Below are positions 9,874 through 19,200 of a DNA stretch of 64,000 nt, piece by piece (within the stretch, counting starts at the first letter, position 1; each line of letters begins with the position of its first letter). The translations under genes and the position numbers were made by a program. The stretch is from Roseibium denhamense (GTDB lineage: Bacteria > Pseudomonadota > Alphaproteobacteria > Rhizobiales > Stappiaceae): positions 62,001-126,000 of the forward strand of contig NZ_SMLZ01000115.1 of NCBI RefSeq assembly GCF_009711415.1, read 5' to 3'. The notes under the pieces are model-generated. The model was not told where the DNA came from and did no database searches. It saw only the letters and a list, made by a program, of their open reading frames with translations.

Positions 9874-9891
9874 ATACTTGTATACAGGTAT
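9874..9891. promoter_or_regulatory. 18-bp palindromic operator, copy 1 (putative GntR site)
   Basis: ATACTTGTATACAGGTAT is a palindrome with one mismatched pair, centred on GTATAC. It lies 43 bases before the binding-protein ATG. The 13 bases TGTATACAGGTAT recur exactly at 12268-12280, before the permease operon and the divergent GntR gene. A site shared by both units and next to a GntR gene is most simply that regulator's operator. Confidence 0.7.
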
Positions 9892-10008
9892 ATTATTACA
9901 AATTCTTGACGGCGGCAAGCAGGTGGCGCGTTGGCGGCTGGAAGAGGCGCTTTGAAAGCCCGGCAAACCCGCCAAACCCTGCGGTCTGACCGCCGGACTT
10001 TCGAAGTC

Positions 10009-11079
10009 CTATCCTTTGGTTTGCTTGTGCAAGCTGCGTCCGACACTGGACAGGTAGGCGCAGGATAAAAAGAACCACACGCCAACAAGGCCATAGGCTT
10101 CCAGAGCATGGTCGCGCCAGCCTGGGTCGCCGAAGGATGCGCGGGCCGTTGCGGTCAGATCCAGGATCCCGACGACAATCACCAGAGACGTATCTTTGTA
10201 GGCACCTATCATGGAGTTGACCAAGGCGGGCAAGGCCCGCCGGATTGCTTGCGGAAGGCCGACAAAGAAGATCGATTGCCAATAGGAAAGGCCAAGCGAG
10301 CGGGCGGCTTCCGTTTGGCCTCTGGGAAGGGAGATCAAACCGCTGCGAATGTCCTCGGCAAAGTAAGATGCATGAAAAAAGATCAGGGCGACCAATGTCG
10401 CAGTGACCGGAGAAATCGACATGCCTTCGGGCAAGGTCAGCGGTAGAACGAAGATGCCGACAAAGATGACTGTCAGCATTGGCACAGCGCGGGTGGCCTC
10501 CACATAGCCGGCCGCGGCCCAGGACAGGCCCTTATGGGTTGTCTGTGTGCGGGCCAATGCCAGTGCCAGACCCAGCGGGAAGGCCAGGACAATGGCAATC
10601 ACGGACAGCATCAAGAGAATTGGCATGCCGTTCCAGCGGACCGGGTCAACCGGTTCGAGCCCGAATACACCGCCGCCCATCAGAACAAAACACAGTGGAA
10701 CGGTCACCAGCCAGGCGCAGATCAGCTGCACCGGAGACAGATGCGGCGGTTTGCCGGTCATCTGGCGGCACGTGATAACGGTCAGGGCGATCAGGAGCAC
10801 TGACACAACCGCCGGGCGCATGTGCTGGCCGGCCGGATAAGTGCCGAACAGGATGAATCGGGCTTTTTCAACCAGGAACGGCCAGCAAATGCCTGTGTTG
10901 ACCTGGCACGCCTCCGCCGCTTGCCAAGGCCACACGGCGTTTACAAACAGCCATCCGGCAGCGGACCAGGACACCGTTAAAACCAGCCCGGCCGCAAGAA
11001 AGGTCAGAAGGCTGGCGAGGGGCGTGCCAAATCCGCTCTTGAGAGCGGAGAGCAAAGGGGGCGGGACAAGCCTGGTCAT
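10009..11079 (-). CDS. Amino-acid ABC transporter permease (AapM/BztC-like)
   Basis: A 356-residue inner-membrane permease with an N-terminal extra region, as in AapM/BztC proteins (about 120 residues containing a cysteine-bearing loop), and a typical His/Glu/Gln-type permease core. The ATPase-coupling EAA loop is visible as SLPRGQTEAARSLGLSYWQSIFFVGLPQ. ATG 11079 follows the stop of the upstream permease by 4 bases, so the two are translationally linked. It pairs with that subunit to form the membrane channel; the cognate ATPase must be encoded elsewhere. Confidence 0.86.
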   Translation of the reverse strand: MTRLVPPPLLSALKSGFGTPLASLLTFLAAGLVLTVSWSAAGWLFVNAVWPWQAAEACQVNTGICWPFLVEKARFILFGTYPAGQHMRPAVVSVLLIALTVITCRQMTGKPPHLSPVQLICAWLVTVPLCFVLMGGGVFGLEPVDPVRWNGMPILLMLSVIAIVLAFPLGLALALARTQTTHKGLSWAAAGYVEATRAVPMLTVIFVGIFVLPLTLPEGMSISPVTATLVALIFFHASYFAEDIRSGLISLPRGQTEAARSLGLSYWQSIFFVGLPQAIRRALPALVNSMIGAYKDTSLVIVVGILDLTATARASFGDPGWRDHALEAYGLVGVWFFLSCAYLSSVGRSLHKQTKG

Positions 11080-11083
11080 GCTG

Positions 11084-12235
11084 TCACCGTGTTTCGCGGC
11101 CGATCAGCCGCGCCTGATACGTGTTGAGGGCCGTTGCGACAGACATGCAAAGCACGAGATAAAGCCCCATCGTGATCAGCATCATTTCGAGCGGCTTGAA
11201 GCTTTGGTTGATAACGGTCCCGGAGACCGACATCAGATCGGAATAACCCACTGCGATGGCAATCGATGTGTTCTTGATCAGATTGACATACTGGTTGTTC
11301 ATTGGCGGGATAATGATGCGTATCACCTGCGGAAGGATAATGAGCCGGATGGTCTGCGATCGGGTCAGCCCAAGAGCCTGGGCGGCTTCGCTTTGGCCCT
11401 TGGGAACGCTCTGTAGCCCGCCGCGGACCACTTCGGCGATCTGGGCTCCGTGGTAGATGCCCAAGGTCACCGCGATAACGCAGAACTGCAGAGAAACGCG
11501 CGCACCGCCCTGAAAATCAAAGCCCTTCAGCTCCGGAACTGAAAATCCGGACGGAACTTGAAATAGAACGCTGGCCGCCAGGACACATACGATGGGACAG
11601 CCTATCAGCACGCTCAGCGGCATGGGCGTGCTGCGGCCCCAGTGCTTTTGAAGATGTGCTTCGATCAGTCTTGGTAAAATCAATCCGGCGGCGAGCGCCA
11701 GCAGCAGGATCCAGCCCTTTCCGTCCCACAAGGGGACCGGAAAGTTGAGCGATCTGTTGGAGAGATGAAACGGCCCGGCAGACATAGCTTCGCGCACATG
11801 CGGTAACCCGTTCACCGCTGCAACAAAGAGCACAAGGAGCACAAGCAATTTCGGCAAGTTGCGGAACAGTTCGACATAGGCCACGGCCAGCCAGCGGCCG
11901 GCCGGGCTTGGTCCAACGCTTACCAGCCCCATAAGAACGCCGATGACGGTCGCAAGTATGATGCAGACGCCGGCGAGGAAAACCGTATTTGCCAAGCCCG
12001 CGAGGATCACACGGATATAGGAGGACCCGGGAGAGTAGGGGATCAGCGTCTCACTGACATCAAATCCGGCCTCCTTTGTCAGGAAGCCGAAGCCGGGATG
12101 CACTCCGGCAGCTGCCATATTCGCCTGAATATTGGCCAGTGCGAAGGCCAGCAGCACGGCAATTCCGGAAAGAACAAAAACATCCGAAAGACGTATTCGC
12201 CGCTTGACGGGTGGAGGCGGGCTTGGTGGTATCAT
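11084..12235 (-). CDS. Amino-acid ABC transporter permease (AapQ/BztB-like)
   Basis: First gene of the permease pair, 383 residues from the ATG at 12235 (MIPPSPPPPVKRR). It has the long insert between early helices typical of AapQ/BztB and a clear EAA loop (SVPKGQSEAAQALGLTRSQ). The frame is open far upstream (to 12676), but that extension overlaps the divergent GntR gene and the operator, so it is not coding. The start at 12235 has only a weak ribosome site. The gene is divergent from the GntR regulator, with the second operator copy between them. Confidence 0.86.
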   Translation of the reverse strand: MIPPSPPPPVKRRIRLSDVFVLSGIAVLLAFALANIQANMAAAGVHPGFGFLTKEAGFDVSETLIPYSPGSSYIRVILAGLANTVFLAGVCIILATVIGVLMGLVSVGPSPAGRWLAVAYVELFRNLPKLLVLLVLFVAAVNGLPHVREAMSAGPFHLSNRSLNFPVPLWDGKGWILLLALAAGLILPRLIEAHLQKHWGRSTPMPLSVLIGCPIVCVLAASVLFQVPSGFSVPELKGFDFQGGARVSLQFCVIAVTLGIYHGAQIAEVVRGGLQSVPKGQSEAAQALGLTRSQTIRLIILPQVIRIIIPPMNNQYVNLIKNTSIAIAVGYSDLMSVSGTVINQSFKPLEMMLITMGLYLVLCMSVATALNTYQARLIGRETR

Positions 12236-12262
12236 GACTGTCCGGTATACGTGCTGCACTGC

Positions 12263-12280
12263 AAACATGTATACAGGTAT
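12263..12280. promoter_or_regulatory. 18-bp operator, copy 2 (putative GntR site) in divergent promoter region
   Basis: AAACATGTATACAGGTAT shares the 13 bases TGTATACAGGTAT exactly with copy 1 at 9879-9891. It lies 27 bases before the permease ATG and 60 bases before the GntR ATG, so one bound regulator could control both divergent promoters. A further GTATAC is at 12245-12250. Confidence 0.68.
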
Positions 12281-12339
12281 GTAAAATTTCCGTAAAGTGA
12301 CACTTTCACGACAAACACCAGGACACCCACTGCGGTCCC

Positions 12340-12963
12340 ATGAGCCAAGCTTCCCACTTTGATTCCAAATACACCCGAACCCTCGACAGCCTGCGCCGCA
12401 GCATTTGCCTGGCCGCGCCCGGTGCGGGTATGACCCTACACGAGACAGCCTTGACGGCGGAGTTTGGCATGTCCCGCACACCGATCCGTCAGGTCTTGCA
12501 GCGGCTGGCTTATGAGCGTCTGGTCGAGACGAAAAGCGGCGTCGGCACGGTCGTGACCGCCCTGAAAGCGGAGAACCGGGAGCGTGACCGTTTGGTCCAT
12601 GCCGGAATGTTGCGGACCGCCGCGGAGCTCGACATTGCGGAGCTGACCATCGCGCAACATTCGGAGGTGCTTGCACTGGACGGCATGATGGCTCTGGCCA
12701 CTGAAACCGACCGGGCCTTGCAATTTGATGTCTTCAGCAAGATCCACGGTCTGTTGTCAGAGCTTGTCCCCGACCTGATCCTGCAGGCGGCTGTGTCCGC
12801 AAGCTTCTGGCGCAATGTCCGCTGGCACATGGCCGATCAGGCTGAAAACGCGGGTGTGGCGCTCACCGCTTTGAAGCGCATGACAACTCTGCTCACCTCA
12901 TATGAAGCGCGAAACGGCAAGGACCTGATCCTGCGGCTTGCCGATGGGCAAGGTGATAGGTGA
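12340..12963 (+). CDS. GntR-family transcriptional regulator
   Basis: A 207-residue regulator. The N-terminal winged HTH reads LTAEFGMSRTPIRQVLQRLAYERLVETKSGVGTVV, the classic GntR signature; the remaining 130 residues are a helical ligand-binding part of FadR/VanR type. It is transcribed away from the two amino-acid permease genes. The duplicated palindrome before the permeases and before the binding-protein gene makes it the likely local regulator of this uptake system. The effector is unknown; an amino acid or derivative would fit the context. Confidence 0.85.
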   Translation: MSQASHFDSKYTRTLDSLRRSICLAAPGAGMTLHETALTAEFGMSRTPIRQVLQRLAYERLVETKSGVGTVVTALKAENRERDRLVHAGMLRTAAELDIAELTIAQHSEVLALDGMMALATETDRALQFDVFSKIHGLLSELVPDLILQAAVSASFWRNVRWHMADQAENAGVALTALKRMTTLLTSYEARNGKDLILRLADGQGDR

Positions 12964-13161
12964 CGGTGTAATACCTCTCTGCTGGAAGCACTTGCTCTGC
13001 CCGTTGCGGCACCAAAATTGTGCCCCCGGATGGCGTGACGCCGTCAAAACGGAAAAACTTGATTGAAAAAGTCCGATTTTAGTTGACCTGTGCGCTGGTT
13101 CCTTTACCTGAGTGTGCAGGTCATGTTTATGACCGCAACAATTTACAACAGGGAGCCACCT

Positions 13162-14193
13162 ATGCCCTCTTTTCGTTCGACCCTGTCCTGTTCGGGTCTC
13201 GCCGCTGCGCTGCTGCTCGCGTCATCTCCGCTTGCGCTCGCCGAAGGTGAGTTGAACCTTTATTCCTCCCGTCACTATGACACCGACGAACGCCTCTACT
13301 CTGATTTCGAAGAGCTGACCGGCATCAAGATCAACCGGATCGAAGGCAAGGCCGACGAGCTGATCGCCCGTATGGAAGCAGAAGGCGCGAACAGCCCGGC
13401 CGACATTCTGTTGACCGTCGACACGTCCCGCCTGGAGCGCGCGAAAGCCGCCGGCGTCCTGCAGTCTATCGATTCAGAGGTTTTGGAAACCCGTGTTCCG
13501 GCCTACCTTCAGGACGATGAAAACCAGTGGTTCGGCTTCTCACAGCGCGCCCGTATCCTGTTCTATGACAAGGAAACGGTCGATCAGCCGCCTTTGACCT
13601 ACCAGGATCTGGCAGACCCGAAATACAAGGGCATGATCTGCATCCGCTCGTCGTCCAACGTTTACACGCAGACAATCACCGCAGCACTGATCGACCATCT
13701 CGGTGAAGAGGCCGTGAAGGACTGGGCAACAGCAGTTGTCGGCAACTTCGCCCGTGACCCGCAGGGCGGAGACACCGACCAGCTGCGCGGTATCGTTTCC
13801 GGCGAATGCCAGATCTCCATGTCCAACACCTATTACTTCGGCCGTGCGCTGCGCAAGCAGGTCGACGGCGTGACCGAGAGCAAGGACAAGATCGGCTGGG
13901 TGTTCCCGAACCAGGACACATTCGGTGCCCATATGAACCTGTCCGGTGGCGGCGTGGCAGCCCATGCTCCGAACAAGGACAATGCGATCCTGTTCCTGGA
14001 GTACCTGGCCTCTGACCAGGCGCAGCAGTACTTCTCGGCAGGCAACGACGAATACCCGGCAGTTCCGGGTGTCGGTATCAGCCCGTCCGTTGCAACGCTC
14101 GGCTTCTTCAAGCCGGACGACCTGGATGCGTCTGCGATTGCGGACAACATCTCTGCAGCTCAAAAAGTTCTGAACGAAGCTGGCTGGAAGTAA
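13162..14193 (+). CDS. Fe(3+) ABC transporter periplasmic binding protein
   Basis: A 343-residue secreted binding protein of the FbpA/FutA ferric-iron class. The signal peptide is MPSFRSTLSCSGLAAALLLA plus SSPLALA; the mature protein begins EGELNLYSSRHYDTDERLY, which matches the N-lobe start of iron-binding members, and tyrosines that ligate iron in the family are present near the C-lobe hinge (SNTYYFGRALR). The ATG at 13162 has GGGAG at 13151. An intrinsic terminator follows at 14223. The matching permease gene is convergent and downstream, and no ATPase gene is in this region. Confidence 0.87.
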   Translation: MPSFRSTLSCSGLAAALLLASSPLALAEGELNLYSSRHYDTDERLYSDFEELTGIKINRIEGKADELIARMEAEGANSPADILLTVDTSRLERAKAAGVLQSIDSEVLETRVPAYLQDDENQWFGFSQRARILFYDKETVDQPPLTYQDLADPKYKGMICIRSSSNVYTQTITAALIDHLGEEAVKDWATAVVGNFARDPQGGDTDQLRGIVSGECQISMSNTYYFGRALRKQVDGVTESKDKIGWVFPNQDTFGAHMNLSGGGVAAHAPNKDNAILFLEYLASDQAQQYFSAGNDEYPAVPGVGISPSVATLGFFKPDDLDASAIADNISAAQKVLNEAGWK

Positions 14194-14222
14194 GCTTTAA
14201 AGCTTATAACCGTTGGCCAAGA

Positions 14223-14255
14223 AACCCTCCCGCCCCCACAGCGGGAGGGTTTTTT
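14223..14255 (+). terminator. Rho-independent terminator after the iron-binding protein gene
   Basis: AACCCTCCCGC (14223-14233) and GCGGGAGGGTT (14241-14251) form an 11-bp stem with a 7-nt loop, followed by a run of T. It is a canonical intrinsic terminator on the plus strand, 29 bases after the stop codon. Confidence 0.92.
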
Positions 14256-14368
14256 CGTTTGGGCTCCGGCAAACCGCGCTGGATCGGGTTCGTCTTTCGC
14301 TTCGTGAAATTGAGAATTTCAACGCAAGAGACGAAACACTTTGACTTCGATTGAAGGCGGCGCGCGTT

Positions 14369-14409
14369 AGAGCATCGGGCGTTTTCTCAGGAACGCCCAA
14401 AGCTAATCC
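14369..14409. repeat. Dispersed hairpin repeat, copy R1
   Basis: Contains AGAGCATCGGGCGTT, a loop, and AACGCCCAAAGCTAATCC; GGGCGTT (14377-14383) pairs with AACGCCC (14392-14398). The words GAGCATCGGGCGTT and GCCCAAAGCTRAT recur at 21.8, 38.7 and 62.0 kb. It lies between the convergent iron binding-protein and permease genes. This is a short or degraded copy of the compound element described in the findings. Confidence 0.6.
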
Positions 14410-14450
14410 AGGTCAGCCGCCCCTGAATGGGAAAGCGATCTATCAGTCCG

Positions 14451-16100
14451 TTAGGATGGCTGGCGGTGGCGTTTTTGGCGGGCAATCGACCGGCAGACCA
14501 GGATCACCGGAAGCAGGCCGGCCGCGACAATCACAAGCGAGGGAACGGCAGCGCCTGTAAGCCGCTCGTCGGACGCCAGCCGGTGCGCTTGAACAGCCAG
14601 CGTATCGAAATTGAACGGCCGCATGATCAAGGTCGCCGGAAGCTCTTTCATGACATCGACAAAGACGATCAGAAGCGCCGTGAAAACGGACGGGCGCAGG
14701 ATCGGCATGTGAACGGACCAGACCATCCGCAGCGGTGACCTGCCAAGCGTGCGGGCGACTGCATCCGTGTTCGGATTGACGGTGCCCAGTCCGGCCTCGA
14801 CCGTATTGAGCGCGGCCGCCATGAACCGCACCATGTAGGCCATCACGAGGACGGTAATGGTGCCGGTGAAAATCAGACCGGTTGAAATGCCGAACCACTC
14901 CCGCATGCGGGCATCGATGCTGTTGTCGAGAAAGGCGAACGGCACCAGCAGTCCAACCGCGATCACCCCGCCGGGCACAGCGTAACCGATCCGACTGATG
15001 TGACCCGCCATGAAGGACAGGCGCACCGGATGAAGCCGGGTGTTGAAGGCAATCAGCGCGGCAGCGGTGACGGTGACCACGGCGGCGGTGCCTGCAAGGA
15101 TAACCGAGTTTTGAATGAAGCCGAGATAGCGCTGCGAGAAAAGATCCTGTTCAGACCGCAGGCCCATCTCGAACAGCAGAACCAGGGGAAGCACAAACCC
15201 GAACAGAACCGGCAGGCCGCAGGCGGCCCAGGCGCCGATGCGGCCCCATCCGGTCAAGATATGCGGGGGCATCAGTTCAAACCGCTTGCCCGCATGGTGA
15301 TTGCGCGCGGCGCCGCGCTGCATCCTCTCCAGGATCGCAAGAAACAGGGCGAAAACCAGAAGGCAGAGCGCCAGCTGCGCGGCAGCGCCCCGGTCGGCCA
15401 GTGAAAACCAGCTCGAATAAATGCCGGTTGCAAAGGTCTGGATCCCGAAATAGCTCACCGTTCCGAAATCTGCGATCGTTTCCATCACCGCCAGAAGCAC
15501 ACCGCCTGCAATGGCCGGGCGGGCCATGGGCAGGGACACATGCCAAAAGGCCCCCCACGCGCCGCGTCCCATGGTGCGGGCCGCCAGATTGGCTGTCGCC
15601 GACTCGCGCAAGAAGGCGGCGCGGGCGAGCAGATACACGTAAGGATAAAGCACAAGGGTGAGCATGATGGCCGCCCCTTCGACACTGCGGACTTCGGGAA
15701 ACCAGTAGTCCCTCGGCCCCCAGCCGAACACAGAGCGCAAGGTGGTCTGAACCGCGCCCGGATGATCGAGAAAATCCGTATAGGCATAGGCCATGACATA
15801 GGCCGGAAAGGCGAACGGCAGGGCGAGCGCGATTTCGAACACCCGGACGCCCGGAAAACGCGTCATGGTCACCAGCCAGGCCGTTCCGGTGCCGATCACC
15901 GCCGTAAATAGGGCAACCAGAACCACGAGCACGGCGGTCGTCCATGTGTAGCGCCACAAGACCGTGTCCGCGAGATGGCTCAGCGTCTCCAAGGAACCGG
16001 TCACCGCGGCAAGAAGCACAGCTGCCATCGGCAGCAGGCACGCTGCGGCGGCCAGAAGTGCACCGGCAGACAATGGCCAGCTCGGTGTTCCGGTGGGCAT
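14451..16100 (-). CDS. Fe(3+) ABC transporter permease, two-domain (FbpB/SfuB-like)
   Basis: A 549-residue inner-membrane protein with two tandem permease domains of about six helices each, the usual arrangement of ferric-iron ABC permeases. ALPFAFPAYVMAYAYTDFL is typical of the first domain; two coupling loops are visible (RTMGRGAWGAFWHVSLPMARPA and RTLGRSPLRMVWSVHMPILRPS). It is convergent with the binding-protein gene, so the two are separate transcripts. No ATP-binding subunit gene flanks either. The upstream interval to 16296 contains two copies of GCCCTAG inside a CTTGA...TCAAG inverted pair at about 16219-16259, of unknown meaning. Confidence 0.87.
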   Translation of the reverse strand: MPTGTPSWPLSAGALLAAAACLLPMAAVLLAAVTGSLETLSHLADTVLWRYTWTTAVLVVLVALFTAVIGTGTAWLVTMTRFPGVRVFEIALALPFAFPAYVMAYAYTDFLDHPGAVQTTLRSVFGWGPRDYWFPEVRSVEGAAIMLTLVLYPYVYLLARAAFLRESATANLAARTMGRGAWGAFWHVSLPMARPAIAGGVLLAVMETIADFGTVSYFGIQTFATGIYSSWFSLADRGAAAQLALCLLVFALFLAILERMQRGAARNHHAGKRFELMPPHILTGWGRIGAWAACGLPVLFGFVLPLVLLFEMGLRSEQDLFSQRYLGFIQNSVILAGTAAVVTVTAAALIAFNTRLHPVRLSFMAGHISRIGYAVPGGVIAVGLLVPFAFLDNSIDARMREWFGISTGLIFTGTITVLVMAYMVRFMAAALNTVEAGLGTVNPNTDAVARTLGRSPLRMVWSVHMPILRPSVFTALLIVFVDVMKELPATLIMRPFNFDTLAVQAHRLASDERLTGAAVPSLVIVAAGLLPVILVCRSIARQKRHRQPS

Positions 16101-16296
16101 GCTTTTTTCGGCAACGTCTTCAACGGTACTCTGACCGATTACGTCTGTCAGCGGACGCCCCTTTCAAATCTCCAGCGCATGCGTTTTGGTTCAATGGCGG
16201 CGAAAAACTGCCGCGCGCCTTGATGCCCTAGGTGACAAACTGGAGCCCTAGCGTCAAGTTAAACGTCTTGGGGTGAGGCGTTGTGGTCCGGCTTTT

Positions 16297-19200
16297 TTAC
16301 TCGGACAGCACCCGTTGTGTCGGGAAGGTAATTTCCACAAGTGTGCCCTGGTCCGGAGTGGAATCGATGTGAAAACTTGCCCGGTTGGCCTCAACAAGCG
16401 CCTTGGTCAGCGGCAGCCCGAGACCGGTGCCCCCGCTTCGGCTGGCGGTGTGAAGCTGGCGGAACGGTTCGAGCGCTGCGGCCAGCTGCTTGGCGGTCAT
16501 GCCTGTGCCCGTATCGCGCACGCGCATGACAACCTCGCCGGAAGTCTCCAGCGTGGTCGAGAGGATCACCTGGCCGCCCGACTTGTTGTATTTGATCCCG
16601 TTCGACAGAAGGTTCAGGACGATCTGGCGGAGCGAGCGCGGATCAGCCACCACATTCGGCACGGATTCCGGCAGGCTTGCGCGGATGATCACCCGGTCCC
16701 GGTTCGCCTGCGGCTGCATCAGGGCAACGCACTCATTGATGATCTCGTTGGCAGAGACAGCGGCGAATTTCAGGTCGAGCTTGCCCGCCTCGATCTTGGA
16801 CAGGTCCAGAAGGTCGTTGATCAGGCTCATGATGTGGGAGCCGGACGTCCGGATATCCTTCAGGTAATCCTTGTAGCGGTCATTGCCGATGGCGCCGAAG
16901 CGTTCTTCCATCATCACTTCGGAAAATCCGATAATCGCGTTCAGCGGGGTGCGGATCTCGTGGCTGATCTTGGCGAGGAAATCGGACTTTGCCGAGCTGG
17001 CGTTTTCCGCCTGCCGCTTGGCATGGGTCAGTTCTTCTTCAGCCGTCTTCCATTGAGTGATGTCGCGCAGCACGACGCAATATTTCGGATCTTCCTTGGT
17101 TGCGCTGATCCGGCCCATGGTCATGAACAGCGGGATCAGGCCACCAGCCGGGATCTTGCCGAGAACTTCCCGGCCATCGTTCAAGATGCTGGCAACGCCG
17201 TTGCGCGACAGCCCGTCAAGATAGTCGGCGGCGGCGCGGTGGCTTTCCGGAGCCAGGAAGTCGGTAAAGGGCGCCCCGATCATATCGGCCCGGCCTGCGC
17301 CGAACAGGGCTTCAGCGGACCCGTTAGCCTTCACGATGATGCTTTTGTCGTCGAGAACCAATACACCATCCGTTGCCGTTTCCAGGATCGTGTCCATCTC
17401 GGCGATCTGATTGCGCGCGCTTTCCAGCTCGCCGCGCACCTCAGCAAAGAAGTTGGGGGAGGCCGGGGCGGATGCTTCAAGGGATTGCGGCTTTGACGGC
17501 CGCTCCGTGATCGACACCATCAAGCCGCGCCCGCCGTTCCAGGGAACGGAATGCATATGCGCATCGACGGAGCGCACGCCGCCATCGGCAAGGCGCACTT
17601 TCATGGGTTCGTCGACCTCACCGTCCATCATGCCGTCGGCATCCGGCAGGTCTTCCGTCTCATCGATAAACAATGCTTCCAGGCCGCCCGCTTCCCGCAG
17701 GGCCGCTTGCGAGGTGTAGCCCAGCAGTTTCAAAAGGGCCTTGTTGCCGTAAAGCACTTCGCGCTCGTGAACGATGGCAATGCCAATCGGCAGCCGGTCC
17801 AGCAAGGACGGATCAATCGGCCCGGCTTCGGGCACTTCCGGCGGGAGTTCTGCGGCCAGATCGTCAACGGTCTTGGTTTCTTCCGGGTCCGGCGCATCCC
17901 AGTCTGCCAGGTCGCCTTCAAGACGCGCCCCAAGGGCTTCGGCGATTTTCCGGAAGGCCTGGCGTTCCGGCCGGGACAGGCTGGACGTATCGACCGGCAC
18001 AACACGGGGCACTGCGGTTGCAAGCGGGATCACCTTGCCGGTGACCGGGCGGTCATCGTCTTCAGGGCGATCGTCCGCCGCTTGCTTGTCTGGAGCGGCG
18101 CTGTCTTCCTCTTGGGCCGTTTGCTCTTCACCTTCAAAGGCAGCCGTCTCTTCAAAGAACTCCCGCTCGTCCGCGTCAGCTGCGGCGTCATCGGTCTTCT
18201 GGGTGTCTTCAAACTCAGGATTGTCTTCCGGCGCCGCTGTGTCATCGGCGGAAGCGTCCTCAAGATCCGGTGCCTCGGCATCCGGTGCCGCCGCCAACAG
18301 ATCATCGGCCGTGCCGTCAAAGTCCGGTTCATCCGCCGGGTCTTCGAAAAAGTCTCTCGGCGTAGGCTCCGGCTCGACAGATTGCGGCGTGTCACCGGAC
18401 AAGAGCGAGGTGGGCGTTCGCGGCTCTTTCTTGTCCGTCCTGTAAGTCTTTGCGAGTGACTTCACCGCGCTTTCGATTTCGGCCGGGGCAAGCGGGGCAG
18501 GGCCGGAAATACCGGTTGGTTCCGTCTCCGTCTTGACCGTTTCCGCCGGTGCATCCTTCGGCTCTGCATCGGGCTCTGCGGCTGCAGTTACAGCGCTCTC
18601 GTCCGGCTGGACAGGATTTGTGTCAGGACGGGCAGCACTTGCATCATCCTGCGGTTCTGCCGGAAGGGCCGTTTGGTCCCCCTCAGCGGCTGCATCTTCG
18701 GAGGGTGCGGATACCGGAGCATCTTCAGCTGCGGGGGCGCTCACATCTCCACGGTCTCCCGCATCAGCTGCTGGCAAATCCGCATCGGCCATCTTCTGGT
18801 CCAGCATGGCGCCCGGTGCCTCAGAGCCCTGATCCTCCGCATCGGCGGGCTCTGGATCTGTGGATGAGTTTGCCTGTGCAGCATCGTCGTCCGGTTCGGC
18901 GGGCAGATCACTTGAAGCCGGGTCAGGCGTTTTCGTGCCGGTGGTTTCTGGGGCGCTGCCGGAGCTTTCTGGCGCCGCAGGTGTCTCTGCTTTTGGGGCG
19001 GGACGGCCGGTGAACTTTGCCAGGGAGCCGACAAGCGCGGCCGCGCTCGATCCGATGAAGGTCTTACCGGCGAAGGTCGCAGGCGGCGCCGGCTTCAGGT
19101 CATCAACGGACTCTTGTGCCTCTGCGGCCGCAGACGTGTCCTTGCCCTCGTCTGGTGAAGGTGAAGCTGGGCCTTCCGGGGCGGTGTCCGCTTCCGGAGC

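Noticed and set aside
12236-12676. N-terminal extension of the AapQ-like permease frame
   Set aside because: It would overlap the divergent GntR gene on the opposite strand and cover the putative operator; its Arg/Ser/Pro-rich content is out-of-frame in style. The protein starts well at MIPPS (12235).
12990-13161. Fur, RirA or Irr site before the iron-binding protein gene
   Set aside because: A+T-rich stretches are present but no convincing match to an iron-responsive box could be made by eye.
17551-18459. 302-residue plus-strand frame inside the histidine kinase
   Set aside because: Antisense shadow of the kinase gene, produced by its repetitive Asp/Glu/Ala codons; Arg/Gly/Val-rich with no domain, and no ribosome site. 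The same holds for frames at 16273-17496 and 20245-21057.
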